Positions 45,406 to 54,314 of a stretch of 64,000 nt of DNA are shown here, in pieces. The position numbers and the translations under genes were made by a program. This DNA comes from Pseudomonas xionganensis (GTDB taxonomy: Bacteria; Pseudomonadota; Gammaproteobacteria; Pseudomonadales; Pseudomonadaceae), in NCBI RefSeq assembly GCF_009763245.1, contig NZ_WKJZ01000001.1, positions 822,455 through 886,454 of the forward strand, in the 5' to 3' direction. The notes below the pieces were generated by a model, which did no database searches, was not told where the DNA came from, and was given only the letters and a program-made list of their open reading frames with translations. The stretch's first letter is position 1; every line of letters begins with the position of its first letter.

Positions 45406-46062
45406 TTAATCACCCCACATGCGGATCAGGCGCTGGATGCATTCGCCGGTCTGGATGGCCAGATCGCGAAAGCGCGGCTCCTCGCCGATATACAGGGGTA
45501 CCGCCTTGAGCTTGGCAATCAGCTCACGTTGGTCGGCGTCGCGGATGCGACTCTGGATCCAGCCCACGGCGGCATGACGCACACCGCGGGTGACCGGCAG
45601 GACCTGATGCAGATCGCCGCAGGGATAGAGCAGCAGGCTGCCGGCGGGGAGCTTGAACTGGAAGGTGTGCCCACGGCTGAGGATCTGTAACTCACCACCG
45701 TCATAGCTGGTCGGGTCTTCGAGAAACAGGGTGTAGGCCACATCGGTGCGCAGCGTACCCATATAGGCGCTGTCGGAGTGCATACCATAGGCCATGCCGG
45801 GCTCGAAGCGATTGATCATCGGTCGGCCGATATGCCAGGGCGTCGCGAATGCCTGGACTTCGGCGCGGTCGTAGAGCACCTGGGCAATGGCGTCGAGCAT
45901 GCCGCTGTGCTGATCTGAAGCCAGTTGCAGATTGTACTTGGCCCCGCGGGCCAAGCCCTCGGCACTGTTTTTCCCATCGCTAAAGTTGTCGGCGACCAGC
46001 ACGCGGCGTACCTGCTCCAGCAAGGCCGGGGGCAGGATGTCGTTAAGGATCAGGTGGTGCAC
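45406..46062 (-). CDS. PiuC-like Fe(II)/2-oxoglutarate dioxygenase (PKHD type)
   Basis: Prolyl-4-hydroxylase-like enzyme of 218 residues. Iron ligands are probably His95 and Asp97 in GMHSDSAY and His152 in CGDLHQVLPV. The 2-oxoglutarate site is likely Arg163 in RGVRHAAVGW or Arg159. The PKHD/YbiX family is often iron-regulated and sits next to siderophore receptor genes, but none is seen here. A GTG at 46062 with AGGA 8 nt upstream is the best start; the open frame has an earlier ATG without a site. It is divergent from the autotransporter gene. Confidence 0.87.
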   Translation of the reverse strand: MHHLILNDILPPALLEQVRRVLVADNFSDGKNSAEGLARGAKYNLQLASDQHSGMLDAIAQVLYDRAEVQAFATPWHIGRPMINRFEPGMAYGMHSDSAYMGTLRTDVAYTLFLEDPTSYDGGELQILSRGHTFQFKLPAGSLLLYPCGDLHQVLPVTRGVRHAAVGWIQSRIRDADQRELIAKLKAVPLYIGEEPRFRDLAIQTGECIQRLIRMWGD

Positions 46063-46181
46063 GGAGGGATTCCTATCAAGGTGGCCGGGGCATGCTGGCA
46101 CGACAGTGTCATTTTGCTATGATCGACCGATTTTATCTGTCCTTGTCCTTGCTGTCAGTCCGTTATCCAGGAAGCCACTCA

Positions 46182-48434
46182 ATGAACAAAAGCTATAAGT
46201 TGGTCTTTAACCGCAGCCTCGGCGCCATGCAGGTTGCGCCGGAAACCGCCAGCCGTAGCCAGGGTGGGCAAGTGATCAAGCCGCTGGCGGGGGCGGTGAT
46301 GTTGGCGCTATTGGGCAGTGTTCAATATGCATATGCCTTGCCTGGGTCCTGTGCGCTTTCGGGTAGCGGGGTCTGGTCTACAGCGTGTGCCGGTGATTCT
46401 GGGGCGCCCGGGGACGCTGGATTTGCGGCTATAGCAACTTCAGGTGGTACAGGGGGAGACGCAGCAACTGGTAGTGGTTTTGATCTGGAAAGCGCGGAAA
46501 ACTTTTCCGGAGGGGACGGTGGCACTGGCGGAAATAATACTGTCGCAGGCAATGGTGGCGCTGGTGGCGCCGGGTTGCGCGGTGACACTTTTCAATTGAT
46601 TAACCGCGGCAGTATCTATGGTGGTGACGGGGGTGCGGGTGGTGTCGGTACTGAGGGCGGTGATGGGGGTAATGGTGGTGCGGGTATATCTGGTTATGGA
46701 TTTACTCTGACCAATGCCTTGGGCGCTACTATCCGTGGAGGTGACGCAGGGGTTGGTGGCGCTGGTACTCTCTCTGGGGCTTCAGGCATTGCGGGAGCAG
46801 GGATCATTAGTACTGGCGACTCGACTATCTATAACAGCGGAACAATCAGCGGTGGCGTGGGTGGCAATGCCATTAAGCTAACCGGTTCGGGCAACAAGCT
46901 GGTATTGCTTTCAGGCTCAGCTATCTTCGGTGATGTACAGGCGGGCAATGCCACCGTTCAGGTGGGCGATACCGGCGGCCTCTATATTTCGTCATCAATC
47001 AATGGCGACTTTACCCTGGGCAGTGGTGGCGTTTTCAGCATTGCCGCGCAGTCACTGGATACCGAGGTAGGTTTTAGCAGGCTGCTTGTCACGCATGATG
47101 CGACTCTACACAGCGGCAGCCAGGCATACGTCAATGTGGCCGCAGTGAATACCCTGGCGGTGGGCGATACCCTGAACAAGGTGTTGAGTACGCCCATGGG
47201 TACCTTGACCGGTAATTTCAGCCAGGTGCAGGACAATAGTGCGCTGTTCGATTTCCTCAGCCTGGCTACTGAAGGGGTGGGTGGCTTTGTCGACTTTAAG
47301 ATCGTCCAGGCTGCCAATACCAGCGTTACCAGCTCGGCCCAGGCCAATAACAATAACCCCGCCCTGGGTGCGGCGCGGGTGCTGGATCAGATTATCGCCA
47401 GTGGTGGCGGCACGCCGGCCATGCAGCAGGTGGTCACCAATCTGGGACAGTTGGCAACCGAGCAGCAGGTTTCTGATGCTGCCAGCCAGACCCTGCCCTT
47501 GCTGGTCGGCAGCTCCCAGGCCGCAACCAATAATGCCGCCAATGCCGTGGGTAATGTGCTGAAGGGTCGTATCAAGGGCCAGTCCTCTGGTGAGGCGCTG
47601 CTTAGTGAAGGCGAGCTGTGGCTGCAGCCCTTTGGTACCTGGGCCCGCCAGGATAAACGCGATGGTGTAGCCGGCTTCGATGTGGATACCCATGGCCTGG
47701 TCTTCGGCGGTGATGTGGCGCTTAGCGCGCAAGGCCGCGTCGGTTTGGCCATCGCCTACGCCAACAGCCGGGTGGATGGCGACTCCCAGGCAGCGCCCAA
47801 TAGCGCCGAGATGGACCTGTATCAGTTGATCGGCTACGGCAGCTACGACCTGGATGCCGCCACTCAGCTGAGCTGGCAGCTCGACTATGGCCAGGGGCGT
47901 ACCGATGGCAAGCGCCAGATCCTGTTTATGGGCAGCACGGCCAAGTCCAGCTACACCAGCCATATCGCCCATGCCGGTATCGCCCTGAGCCATGACTATG
48001 TAATCAGCGACGCCACAACCCTGACCCCGGCCCTGCGTGCCGACTACAGCTGGATTCGTGATGAGGGTTATCGGGAGAAGGGCGCCGACGCGCTTAATCT
48101 CGACGTGGACAGCCGCACGACCGACAGCCTCATCCTCGGGCTGGATGGCGAGTTGGTGCATGCCTTCGATGCCCGTCTGCAGGCCACGGCGAAGCTGGGC
48201 GTGGGCTATGACGTGCTCAACGAACAGGCCAGTATCACCAGCGCCTATGCCGGTGCGCCGGGACTGGGCTTTGTCACCGAGGGTCTGGAGCCCAGCCCCT
48301 GGCTGGCGCGTGCGGGGCTGGGGCTGAGCTACCGCGTCAGCGACAGTGCTGAGCTCAGCGCCAATTACGATGCCGAGTACCGCGAGGACTTTCTCAGTCA
48401 TTCGGCTTCGTTGACCGCACGCTGGGCGTTCTAA
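46182..48434 (+). CDS. Autotransporter with Gly-rich passenger (type Va)
   Basis: Large outer-membrane/surface protein of 750 residues. The N-terminus MNKSYKLVFNRSLGAMQVAPE is an extended signal-peptide region, followed by a hydrophobic core ending QYAYA. Residues about 110-230 hold Gly-rich GGDGGxGG repeats with Asn and Asp, then beta-helix-like text (IYNSGTISGG, NKLVLLSGSAIFGDV). The last 270 or so residues form an autotransporter barrel ending in ARWAF, with a terminal Phe. Cys57 and Cys69 could pair, which is unusual for a passenger. AGGAA lies 8 nt before ATG 46182. The passenger half uses many GGT, ACT and TAT codons, unlike the GC-rich barrel. Adhesion or aggregation is a reasonable but unproven role. 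Confidence 0.9.
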   Translation: MNKSYKLVFNRSLGAMQVAPETASRSQGGQVIKPLAGAVMLALLGSVQYAYALPGSCALSGSGVWSTACAGDSGAPGDAGFAAIATSGGTGGDAATGSGFDLESAENFSGGDGGTGGNNTVAGNGGAGGAGLRGDTFQLINRGSIYGGDGGAGGVGTEGGDGGNGGAGISGYGFTLTNALGATIRGGDAGVGGAGTLSGASGIAGAGIISTGDSTIYNSGTISGGVGGNAIKLTGSGNKLVLLSGSAIFGDVQAGNATVQVGDTGGLYISSSINGDFTLGSGGVFSIAAQSLDTEVGFSRLLVTHDATLHSGSQAYVNVAAVNTLAVGDTLNKVLSTPMGTLTGNFSQVQDNSALFDFLSLATEGVGGFVDFKIVQAANTSVTSSAQANNNNPALGAARVLDQIIASGGGTPAMQQVVTNLGQLATEQQVSDAASQTLPLLVGSSQAATNNAANAVGNVLKGRIKGQSSGEALLSEGELWLQPFGTWARQDKRDGVAGFDVDTHGLVFGGDVALSAQGRVGLAIAYANSRVDGDSQAAPNSAEMDLYQLIGYGSYDLDAATQLSWQLDYGQGRTDGKRQILFMGSTAKSSYTSHIAHAGIALSHDYVISDATTLTPALRADYSWIRDEGYREKGADALNLDVDSRTTDSLILGLDGELVHAFDARLQATAKLGVGYDVLNEQASITSAYAGAPGLGFVTEGLEPSPWLARAGLGLSYRVSDSAELSANYDAEYREDFLSHSASLTARWAF

Positions 48435-48480
48435 GCCCGGCAACTGACCCGGGGTGTTGGCCGCTGCCACCCCCGGGCTT
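48433..48480 (+). terminator. Possible terminator after the autotransporter
   Basis: AAGCCCGG (48433-48440) and CCGGGCTT (48473-48480) can pair, with GGGGTG and CACCCC inside as a competing stem. There is no strong T tract, so terminator strength is uncertain. Confidence 0.45.
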
Positions 48481-48651
48481 ATCCACTACGGCAACACTGT
48501 TTTTATGGGCTTTCCGCTGGCTATGCCCCCCGACGATCTGTTGTGTCTTGCCTTAGTCCGGGCGTTAGGGTTCAGTCTCTGCAGTGCAGCCTTGAGCCTG
48601 TCTGGTTACAGCCATGATGGACAATGGCCTTAATTTTCCGGCGAGGTGGCT

Positions 48652-49491
48652 ATGCCTGTGTATCGACTGGGTCTTGGCATATTGCTGCTGGCGCAGCTGC
48701 TGGCTGGCTGCGTCAGCCTGCCATCTGTAGCCGAACGTACGGTCCATGCCGACGATCTGGCGGCAACCAAAGACTGGCAGCGGCTTCAGCTGCCAGCGGC
48801 GAATATGGAACTGGTCACCTATCTGCCGCGAGCTCCTCGCCCGGGGCCCGTTCTGACGGTCTATATCGAAGGCGATGGGCTGGCCTGGATCAGCAGTAAT
48901 CGGCCCTCTCTCAACCCTACGCCACGCCACCCCCTGGCTCTGCAGCTGGCCCTGGTCCAGCCCCGGGGGAATGCGGCCTATCTGGCGCGGCCTTGCCAAT
49001 ACCTGCAGGACTCGTTGAGCGCCTGTCAGCAGCGCTACTGGACTGACGCACGCTTTGCTGAAGCAGTGATCGCTGCCAGTAATGCTGCCCTTGACCAGCT
49101 CAAGCAACGCTTTGCCGCCCACAAGTTGCTGTTAGTAGGCTATTCCGGCGGTGGCGCAGTGGCGACCCTGCTGGCGGCACGGCGCGACGACGTGGTGGGG
49201 TTGATTACGGTGGCAGGCAATCTGGACCATCAGCACTGGACTGAACTGCTGCACTTGAGCCCTCTAAAACGCTCGCTCAACCCGGTACAGGTACGTGATC
49301 GGTTGCAGGGCGTGCCCCAGTGGCATCTGGTGGGTGGGCGTGATCGGATCATGCCCCCCAGTATTGCCCAGCACTTTGTAGCCGGTCTGCCGGAGCCGGC
49401 TCTGGCACGGTTAGAAGTGCTGGATGGGTTTGACCACAGCTGCTGCTGGGTGGCGCAGTGGCCACGCCTGTGGTCCGAGTTTGCCCCATAG
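48652..49491 (+). CDS. Alpha/beta hydrolase lipoprotein
   Basis: Predicted lipoprotein of 279 residues with lipobox LLAGC at Cys20. The mature part looks like an alpha/beta hydrolase: VYIEGDGLAWI, PCQYLQDSLSACQQRYW, then the nucleophile Ser165 in GYSGGGAVA, the acid in VGGRDRIMPP and a likely catalytic His in GFDHSCCW. The substrate is unknown. The ATG at 48652 has GAGG 5 nt upstream; a GTG two codons earlier is also possible. Confidence 0.8.
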   Translation: MPVYRLGLGILLLAQLLAGCVSLPSVAERTVHADDLAATKDWQRLQLPAANMELVTYLPRAPRPGPVLTVYIEGDGLAWISSNRPSLNPTPRHPLALQLALVQPRGNAAYLARPCQYLQDSLSACQQRYWTDARFAEAVIAASNAALDQLKQRFAAHKLLLVGYSGGGAVATLLAARRDDVVGLITVAGNLDHQHWTELLHLSPLKRSLNPVQVRDRLQGVPQWHLVGGRDRIMPPSIAQHFVAGLPEPALARLEVLDGFDHSCCWVAQWPRLWSEFAP

Positions 49492-49529
49492 TCGCAGAGC
49501 GCAGCCTATTCGCCGGTGCTGCTCGCACA

Positions 49530-49555
49530 TAAAAAAGCCCGGCACTAGGCCGGGC
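49530..49555 (-). terminator. Terminator of the dctPQM operon
   Basis: Read on the minus strand, GCCCGGC and GCCGGGC form a stem around CTAGT, followed by TTTTTT. It lies just after dctM. Confidence 0.9.
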
Positions 49556-49590
49556 GGAAACTGCGCAGGGAGCTGCACAGGGAATTGCCG

Positions 49591-50874
49591 TCAGCTCATG
49601 CCCAGCCAGTTGGGCAGGGCCAGGGACACCGCCGGGATATAGGTGATCACCAGCAGGAAGCTGATCAGCAGCATCAGCCACGGCCAAGCCGCCTTGACCA
49701 CGGCGGTGAGTGGCATGCCGGTGACCGCCGAGGTGACGAACAGGTTGAGCCCCACCGGCGGTGTGATCAGGCCGATCTCCATGTTCACCACCATGATGAT
49801 GCCCAGGTGGATGGGGTCGATGCCCAGTTGCACGGCGATGGGGAAGAGGATCGGGGCGAGGATCAGGATGATCGCCGAGGGCTCCATAAAGGCGCCGGCA
49901 ATCAGCAGCACGATGTTCACCACCAGCAGGAACTGCCAGGGCTGCAGGCCCATCTCGATCACCCAGGCAGTGATCTGCTGGGGAATCTGTTCGGTGGTCA
50001 GCACATGGGCGAAGAGCATGGCGTTGGCGATGATGAACATCAGCATGATGGTCAGCTTGCCGGACTCCAGCAGCACCTTGGGGCACTCGCGGATGCTCAG
50101 GTCCTTGTATACGAACAGGGCGACGAAGCCGGCGTAGACCGCCGCCACGGCGGCGGCCTCGGTGGGGGTGAACATGCCGCTGTAGATGCCGCCGAGGATG
50201 ATCACCATCAGCAGCAGGCCCCAGATCGCCTCGCGGGCCGAGCGCAGCCATTCGCGCAGGCTGGCGCGGGGCAGGGCCGGCAGGTTCTTGATCCGCGCGA
50301 CGATGTAGATCGCCACCATCAGCACCACGCCGAGCAGCACGCCCGGGATCACCCCGGCCATAAACAGCTTGCCCACCGACTGCTCGGTGGCGGCGGCGTA
50401 CACCACCATGACGATCGACGGTGGAATCAGGATGCCCAGGGTACCGGCGTTGCACACGATGCCGGCGCCGAACGCCTGGGGATAGCCGGAGCGCACCATG
50501 CCGGCGATGGCGATTGAACCAACCGCCGCCACAGTGGCCGGGCTGGAGCCGGACAGGGCGGCGAACAGCATGCAGGCCATTACCGCGCCGATGGCCAGGC
50601 CACCGCGGATATGGCCGACGCAGGCGTTGGCGAAGTCGATCAGCCGGCGGGCCACGCCGCCGGTGGTCATAAAGGCGCCGGACAGCAGGAAGAACGGAAT
50701 CGCCAGCAGGGTGTAGTGCTCGCTGGTCTCGAACAGCTTGATCGCCAGGGAGCGCACCGAGTCCGGGCTGAACAGCATGATGGTGATGGATCCGGCCAGG
50801 CCGAGCGAGGCCGCCACCGGCACGCCGATAAACATCAGCAAAAACAGCAGCAGGAAGAGGAACAGGATGGTCAT
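49591..50874 (-). CDS. dctM: DctM, TRAP transporter large permease subunit
   Basis: Integral membrane protein of 427 residues with about twelve hydrophobic helices. It forms the sodium-driven translocation channel of the C4-dicarboxylate TRAP transporter. Typical text includes SLGLAGSITIM, PFFLLSGAFMTTGGVARRL, GSSPATVAAVGSIAI and HLGIIMVVNMEIGLITPPVGLNLF. The start shares ATGA with the end of dctQ, so the two are translationally coupled. Confidence 0.95.
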   Translation of the reverse strand: MTILFLFLLLFLLMFIGVPVAASLGLAGSITIMLFSPDSVRSLAIKLFETSEHYTLLAIPFFLLSGAFMTTGGVARRLIDFANACVGHIRGGLAIGAVMACMLFAALSGSSPATVAAVGSIAIAGMVRSGYPQAFGAGIVCNAGTLGILIPPSIVMVVYAAATEQSVGKLFMAGVIPGVLLGVVLMVAIYIVARIKNLPALPRASLREWLRSAREAIWGLLLMVIILGGIYSGMFTPTEAAAVAAVYAGFVALFVYKDLSIRECPKVLLESGKLTIMLMFIIANAMLFAHVLTTEQIPQQITAWVIEMGLQPWQFLLVVNIVLLIAGAFMEPSAIILILAPILFPIAVQLGIDPIHLGIIMVVNMEIGLITPPVGLNLFVTSAVTGMPLTAVVKAAWPWLMLLISFLLVITYIPAVSLALPNWLGMS

Positions 50875-51494
50875 GCTTTGTGCTCCTCGTTGACCTTCAG
50901 CGCATCGCCGGCTTCATCGGCCAGGCCCAGGCCGGTCTGCTGGTTGCGCAGGATGCGGATGAGAATTTCCAGGAAACGGATAAACACCATGGCGTAGCCG
51001 AATGGCACGATCAGGGCGATATGCCACTGCATCACGCCGAAGTGACCCAGGTCCTCGGCACCGATGCTGGCCTTGAACAGGGTGCTGACCCAGTCGTAGC
51101 TGGCCACGCTGATCAGCCCGGCATAACCCAGGCAGCACAGGCAGGCGATGATGCCGATGATGCGTTGCACCGGTTTGCTGGCCAGCTTGACCAGGGCGTC
51201 GACGCCGATATGCCCGGCCGTGCGCACGCCGTAGGCCAGGCCGAAGAAGATCAGCCAGCCGAACAGCGCCTTGGTCAGGGCGTTGCTCCAGGTCATGGCC
51301 TGGGCCAGATCGAGGATAAAGTCGCCGATGGCCAGCAGGGCCTCGTTGCCACCGAAGTGATCACCCAGCCAGTAGAACAGGGTGTAGAAATTGTTGAGGA
51401 TCACGTAGACGAAGGTGATCAGCGTCATGGCCGCCAGGAGGAAGGCGATAAAGCCTTCCTCGAAGCGATCCCAGATGTGCCGCAAGGCGTTCAT
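50871..51494 (-). CDS. dctQ: DctQ, TRAP transporter small permease subunit
   Basis: A 207-residue membrane protein with four hydrophobic helices, the small subunit of the C4-dicarboxylate TRAP transporter. Landmarks are FEEGFIAFLLAAMTLITFVYVI and LFGWLIFFGLAYGVRTAGHIGVDALV. ATG 51494 has GGGAGA 7 nt upstream. It overlaps dctM by 4 nt. The gap to dctP holds a palindromic repeat that may help set different subunit levels. Confidence 0.94.
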   Translation of the reverse strand: MNALRHIWDRFEEGFIAFLLAAMTLITFVYVILNNFYTLFYWLGDHFGGNEALLAIGDFILDLAQAMTWSNALTKALFGWLIFFGLAYGVRTAGHIGVDALVKLASKPVQRIIGIIACLCCLGYAGLISVASYDWVSTLFKASIGAEDLGHFGVMQWHIALIVPFGYAMVFIRFLEILIRILRNQQTGLGLADEAGDALKVNEEHKA

Positions 51495-51520
51495 GGACAA
51501 GTCTCCCGGATGGAAAGGGC

Positions 51521-51625
51521 GTAGGGTGGGGCGGCCATGGACGGTCGACCCACCGGTTGCAGCGTGACGATGCCGGTTGCGGGCACCGCGGTGGGTCAGC
51601 GCCGTGCGGCGCCGCCCACCCTACG
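51521..51625. repeat. TAGGGTGG palindromic element between dctP and dctQ
   Basis: GTAGGGTGGG (51521-51530) and CCCACCCTAC (51615-51624) are exact inverted ends. Internal GACCCACC and GGTGGGTC permit two inner hairpins, so the plan matches the other full copies. The element lies within the operon. Confidence 0.83.
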
Positions 51626-51647
51626 GCTCTAGATCCCTATCAGACTC

Positions 51648-52652
<1,005 letters not shown>

Positions 52653-52792
52653 TTATTCTTGTTTCGCAGGTGTGGCGCGCGGGCGCCGGTTGTGGGCGAA
52701 CATCTGTCAGTCTAGGCGGCCTTGGCCAATATGCAGGGCGCAGGGCCGTCACGCTGTGAGCGGGGATCCGCAACTCGCCTGGACAGGACTAG

Positions 52793-52808
52793 AGCAACCG
52801 CCATGCCA
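52793..52808 (-). promoter_or_regulatory. Sigma-54 promoter of dctPQM
   Basis: On the minus strand TGGCAT-GGCGG-TTGCT matches the -24/-12 consensus TGGCAC-N5-TTGCA/T with correct spacing. It points towards dctP and fits activation by DctD, whose gene begins on the other side of the gap. Confidence 0.85.
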
Positions 52809-52922
52809 GGGCGCGAAATATTCCCGTAAAGGGCGCGCCGGGGCCGGTTTTAAGCCGCCGGCGCCGAGCGCGCCGGAGCCTGGATGGCATGCTGGGGGTG
52901 GGGTTTGGCGGAAATCCGCCAG

Positions 52923-54314
52923 TCAGTCGAGGTTATCCGGCGAGCTCCCGCCAGCTTCACCAAAATTCAGTCCGTGCTTGCGCAGTTTGTCGTGCAGGGT
53001 CTTGCGTGGCAGGCCCAGGGCCTCGGCCAGGCTGCGCAGGGAGGCGTGCGGGCGGGCCATTTCGGCGCAGATCAGGCTGCGCTCGAAGGCCTCCACCTGG
53101 GCGTTCAGGCCGTTGCCATCCACCTCGCGGGTGTCGTCGGACGCTGTTGGCGCTTGCTGATCCAGGTCCAGATCCAGGCCCAGGGCAAAGCGTTCGGCTG
53201 CGTTCTGCAGCTCGCGCACATTGCCCGGCCAGCTGTGCCGCAGCAGCGCCGCGCTGTGGCTGGCCTGCAGGGCCCGGGGCGGCAGGCCGTGGCGGCTGGC
53301 GGCGGCCTCGGCGAAGTGCTGGAACAGCAGCAGGGCGTCTTCGCCACGCTCGCGCAGCGGCGGGATACGCAGTGGTGCGACGTTCAGGCGGTAATACAGG
53401 TCGGCCCGGAAACGCCCGGCATCGGCGGCCTGGCGCAGGTCTTCCTTGGTTGCGGCAATCACCCGGATATCCAGGGGGATCAGCTGGTTGCCGCCCAGAC
53501 GCTCGACCACCCGCTCCTGCAGCAGGCGCAGCAGCTTGACCTGCACCTCCAGGCTCATGCTTTCGATCTCGTCGAGAAACAGGGTGCCGCCATTGGCGAA
53601 CTCGAACTTGCCTATGCGGCGCTTTTGCGCGCCGGTAAAGGCGCCGGGCTCATGGCCGAACAGCTCGCTCTCCACCACCGACTCGGCCAGGGCGCCGGCG
53701 TTGATGGCGACGAAGGGGCCGTTGCGTCGGCTCGACAGGTCGTGCAGGGCGCGGGCCACCACCTCCTTGCCGGCGCCGGTTTCGCCGAGGATCAGCACAT
53801 CGGCAGCGATCCCGGCCAGGGCGCCGAGCTGTTCGCGCAGGCGCTGCATGGCCGGCGACTGGCCGACCAGGCGCGCGGCCAGGGCGTTGCGGTCACTCAG
53901 GGCCAGGCGCAGGCTGCGGTTATCCAGCACCAGACGGCGCAGGTCCAGGGCGCGGCGTACGCTGGCCAGCAGGTCGTCGCTGGCGAAGGGTTTTTCCAGA
54001 AAGTCGTAGGCGCCGGCGCGCATGGCCTGTACCGCCAGGGGCACGTCGCCGTGGCCGGTGATCAGCAGCACCGGCAGCTCCGGGTCCTGCTCGTGCAGCT
54101 GGGTCAGCAATTGCAGGCCGTCGATGCCGGGCATGCGGATATCGCTGACCACCACCCCGGGCCAGTCACGGGGGATGCGCGGCGCCAGGCCGCGGGCATC
54201 GGCCAGGCTGCAGACCTTGAGGCCTGCCAGGTCGAGGGTCTGCGCCAGGGCCTGGCGCAGGTGGGCGTCGTCGTCGATCAGCAGCACCTGGCTGTGGGCG
54301 TCGAATGGGGTCAT
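52923..54314 (-). CDS. dctD: DctD, sigma-54-dependent C4-dicarboxylate response regulator
   Basis: NtrC-type activator of 463 residues. The receiver has the phosphoacceptor Asp58 in VVSDIRMPGIDG and Lys108. The AAA+ domain has Walker A GETGAGKE (177-184), the sigma-54 contact loop GAFTGA (224-229) and Walker B LFLDEIES. A Fis-type helix-turn-helix (LRSLAEALGLPRKTLHDKLRKHG) ends the protein. The ATG overlaps the dctB stop by 4 nt. It activates dctPQM from the sigma-54 promoter in the adjacent gap. A palindrome GGCGGA-AA-TCCGCC lies next to its stop. Confidence 0.95.
   Translation of the reverse strand: MTPFDAHSQVLLIDDDAHLRQALAQTLDLAGLKVCSLADARGLAPRIPRDWPGVVVSDIRMPGIDGLQLLTQLHEQDPELPVLLITGHGDVPLAVQAMRAGAYDFLEKPFASDDLLASVRRALDLRRLVLDNRSLRLALSDRNALAARLVGQSPAMQRLREQLGALAGIAADVLILGETGAGKEVVARALHDLSSRRNGPFVAINAGALAESVVESELFGHEPGAFTGAQKRRIGKFEFANGGTLFLDEIESMSLEVQVKLLRLLQERVVERLGGNQLIPLDIRVIAATKEDLRQAADAGRFRADLYYRLNVAPLRIPPLRERGEDALLLFQHFAEAAASRHGLPPRALQASHSAALLRHSWPGNVRELQNAAERFALGLDLDLDQQAPTASDDTREVDGNGLNAQVEAFERSLICAEMARPHASLRSLAEALGLPRKTLHDKLRKHGLNFGEAGGSSPDNLD

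Noticed and set aside
49349..50455. A 368-codon minus-strand frame across dctM
   Set aside because: It overlaps dctM in a different frame and has low-complexity Arg/Pro/His-rich sequence without membrane segments.
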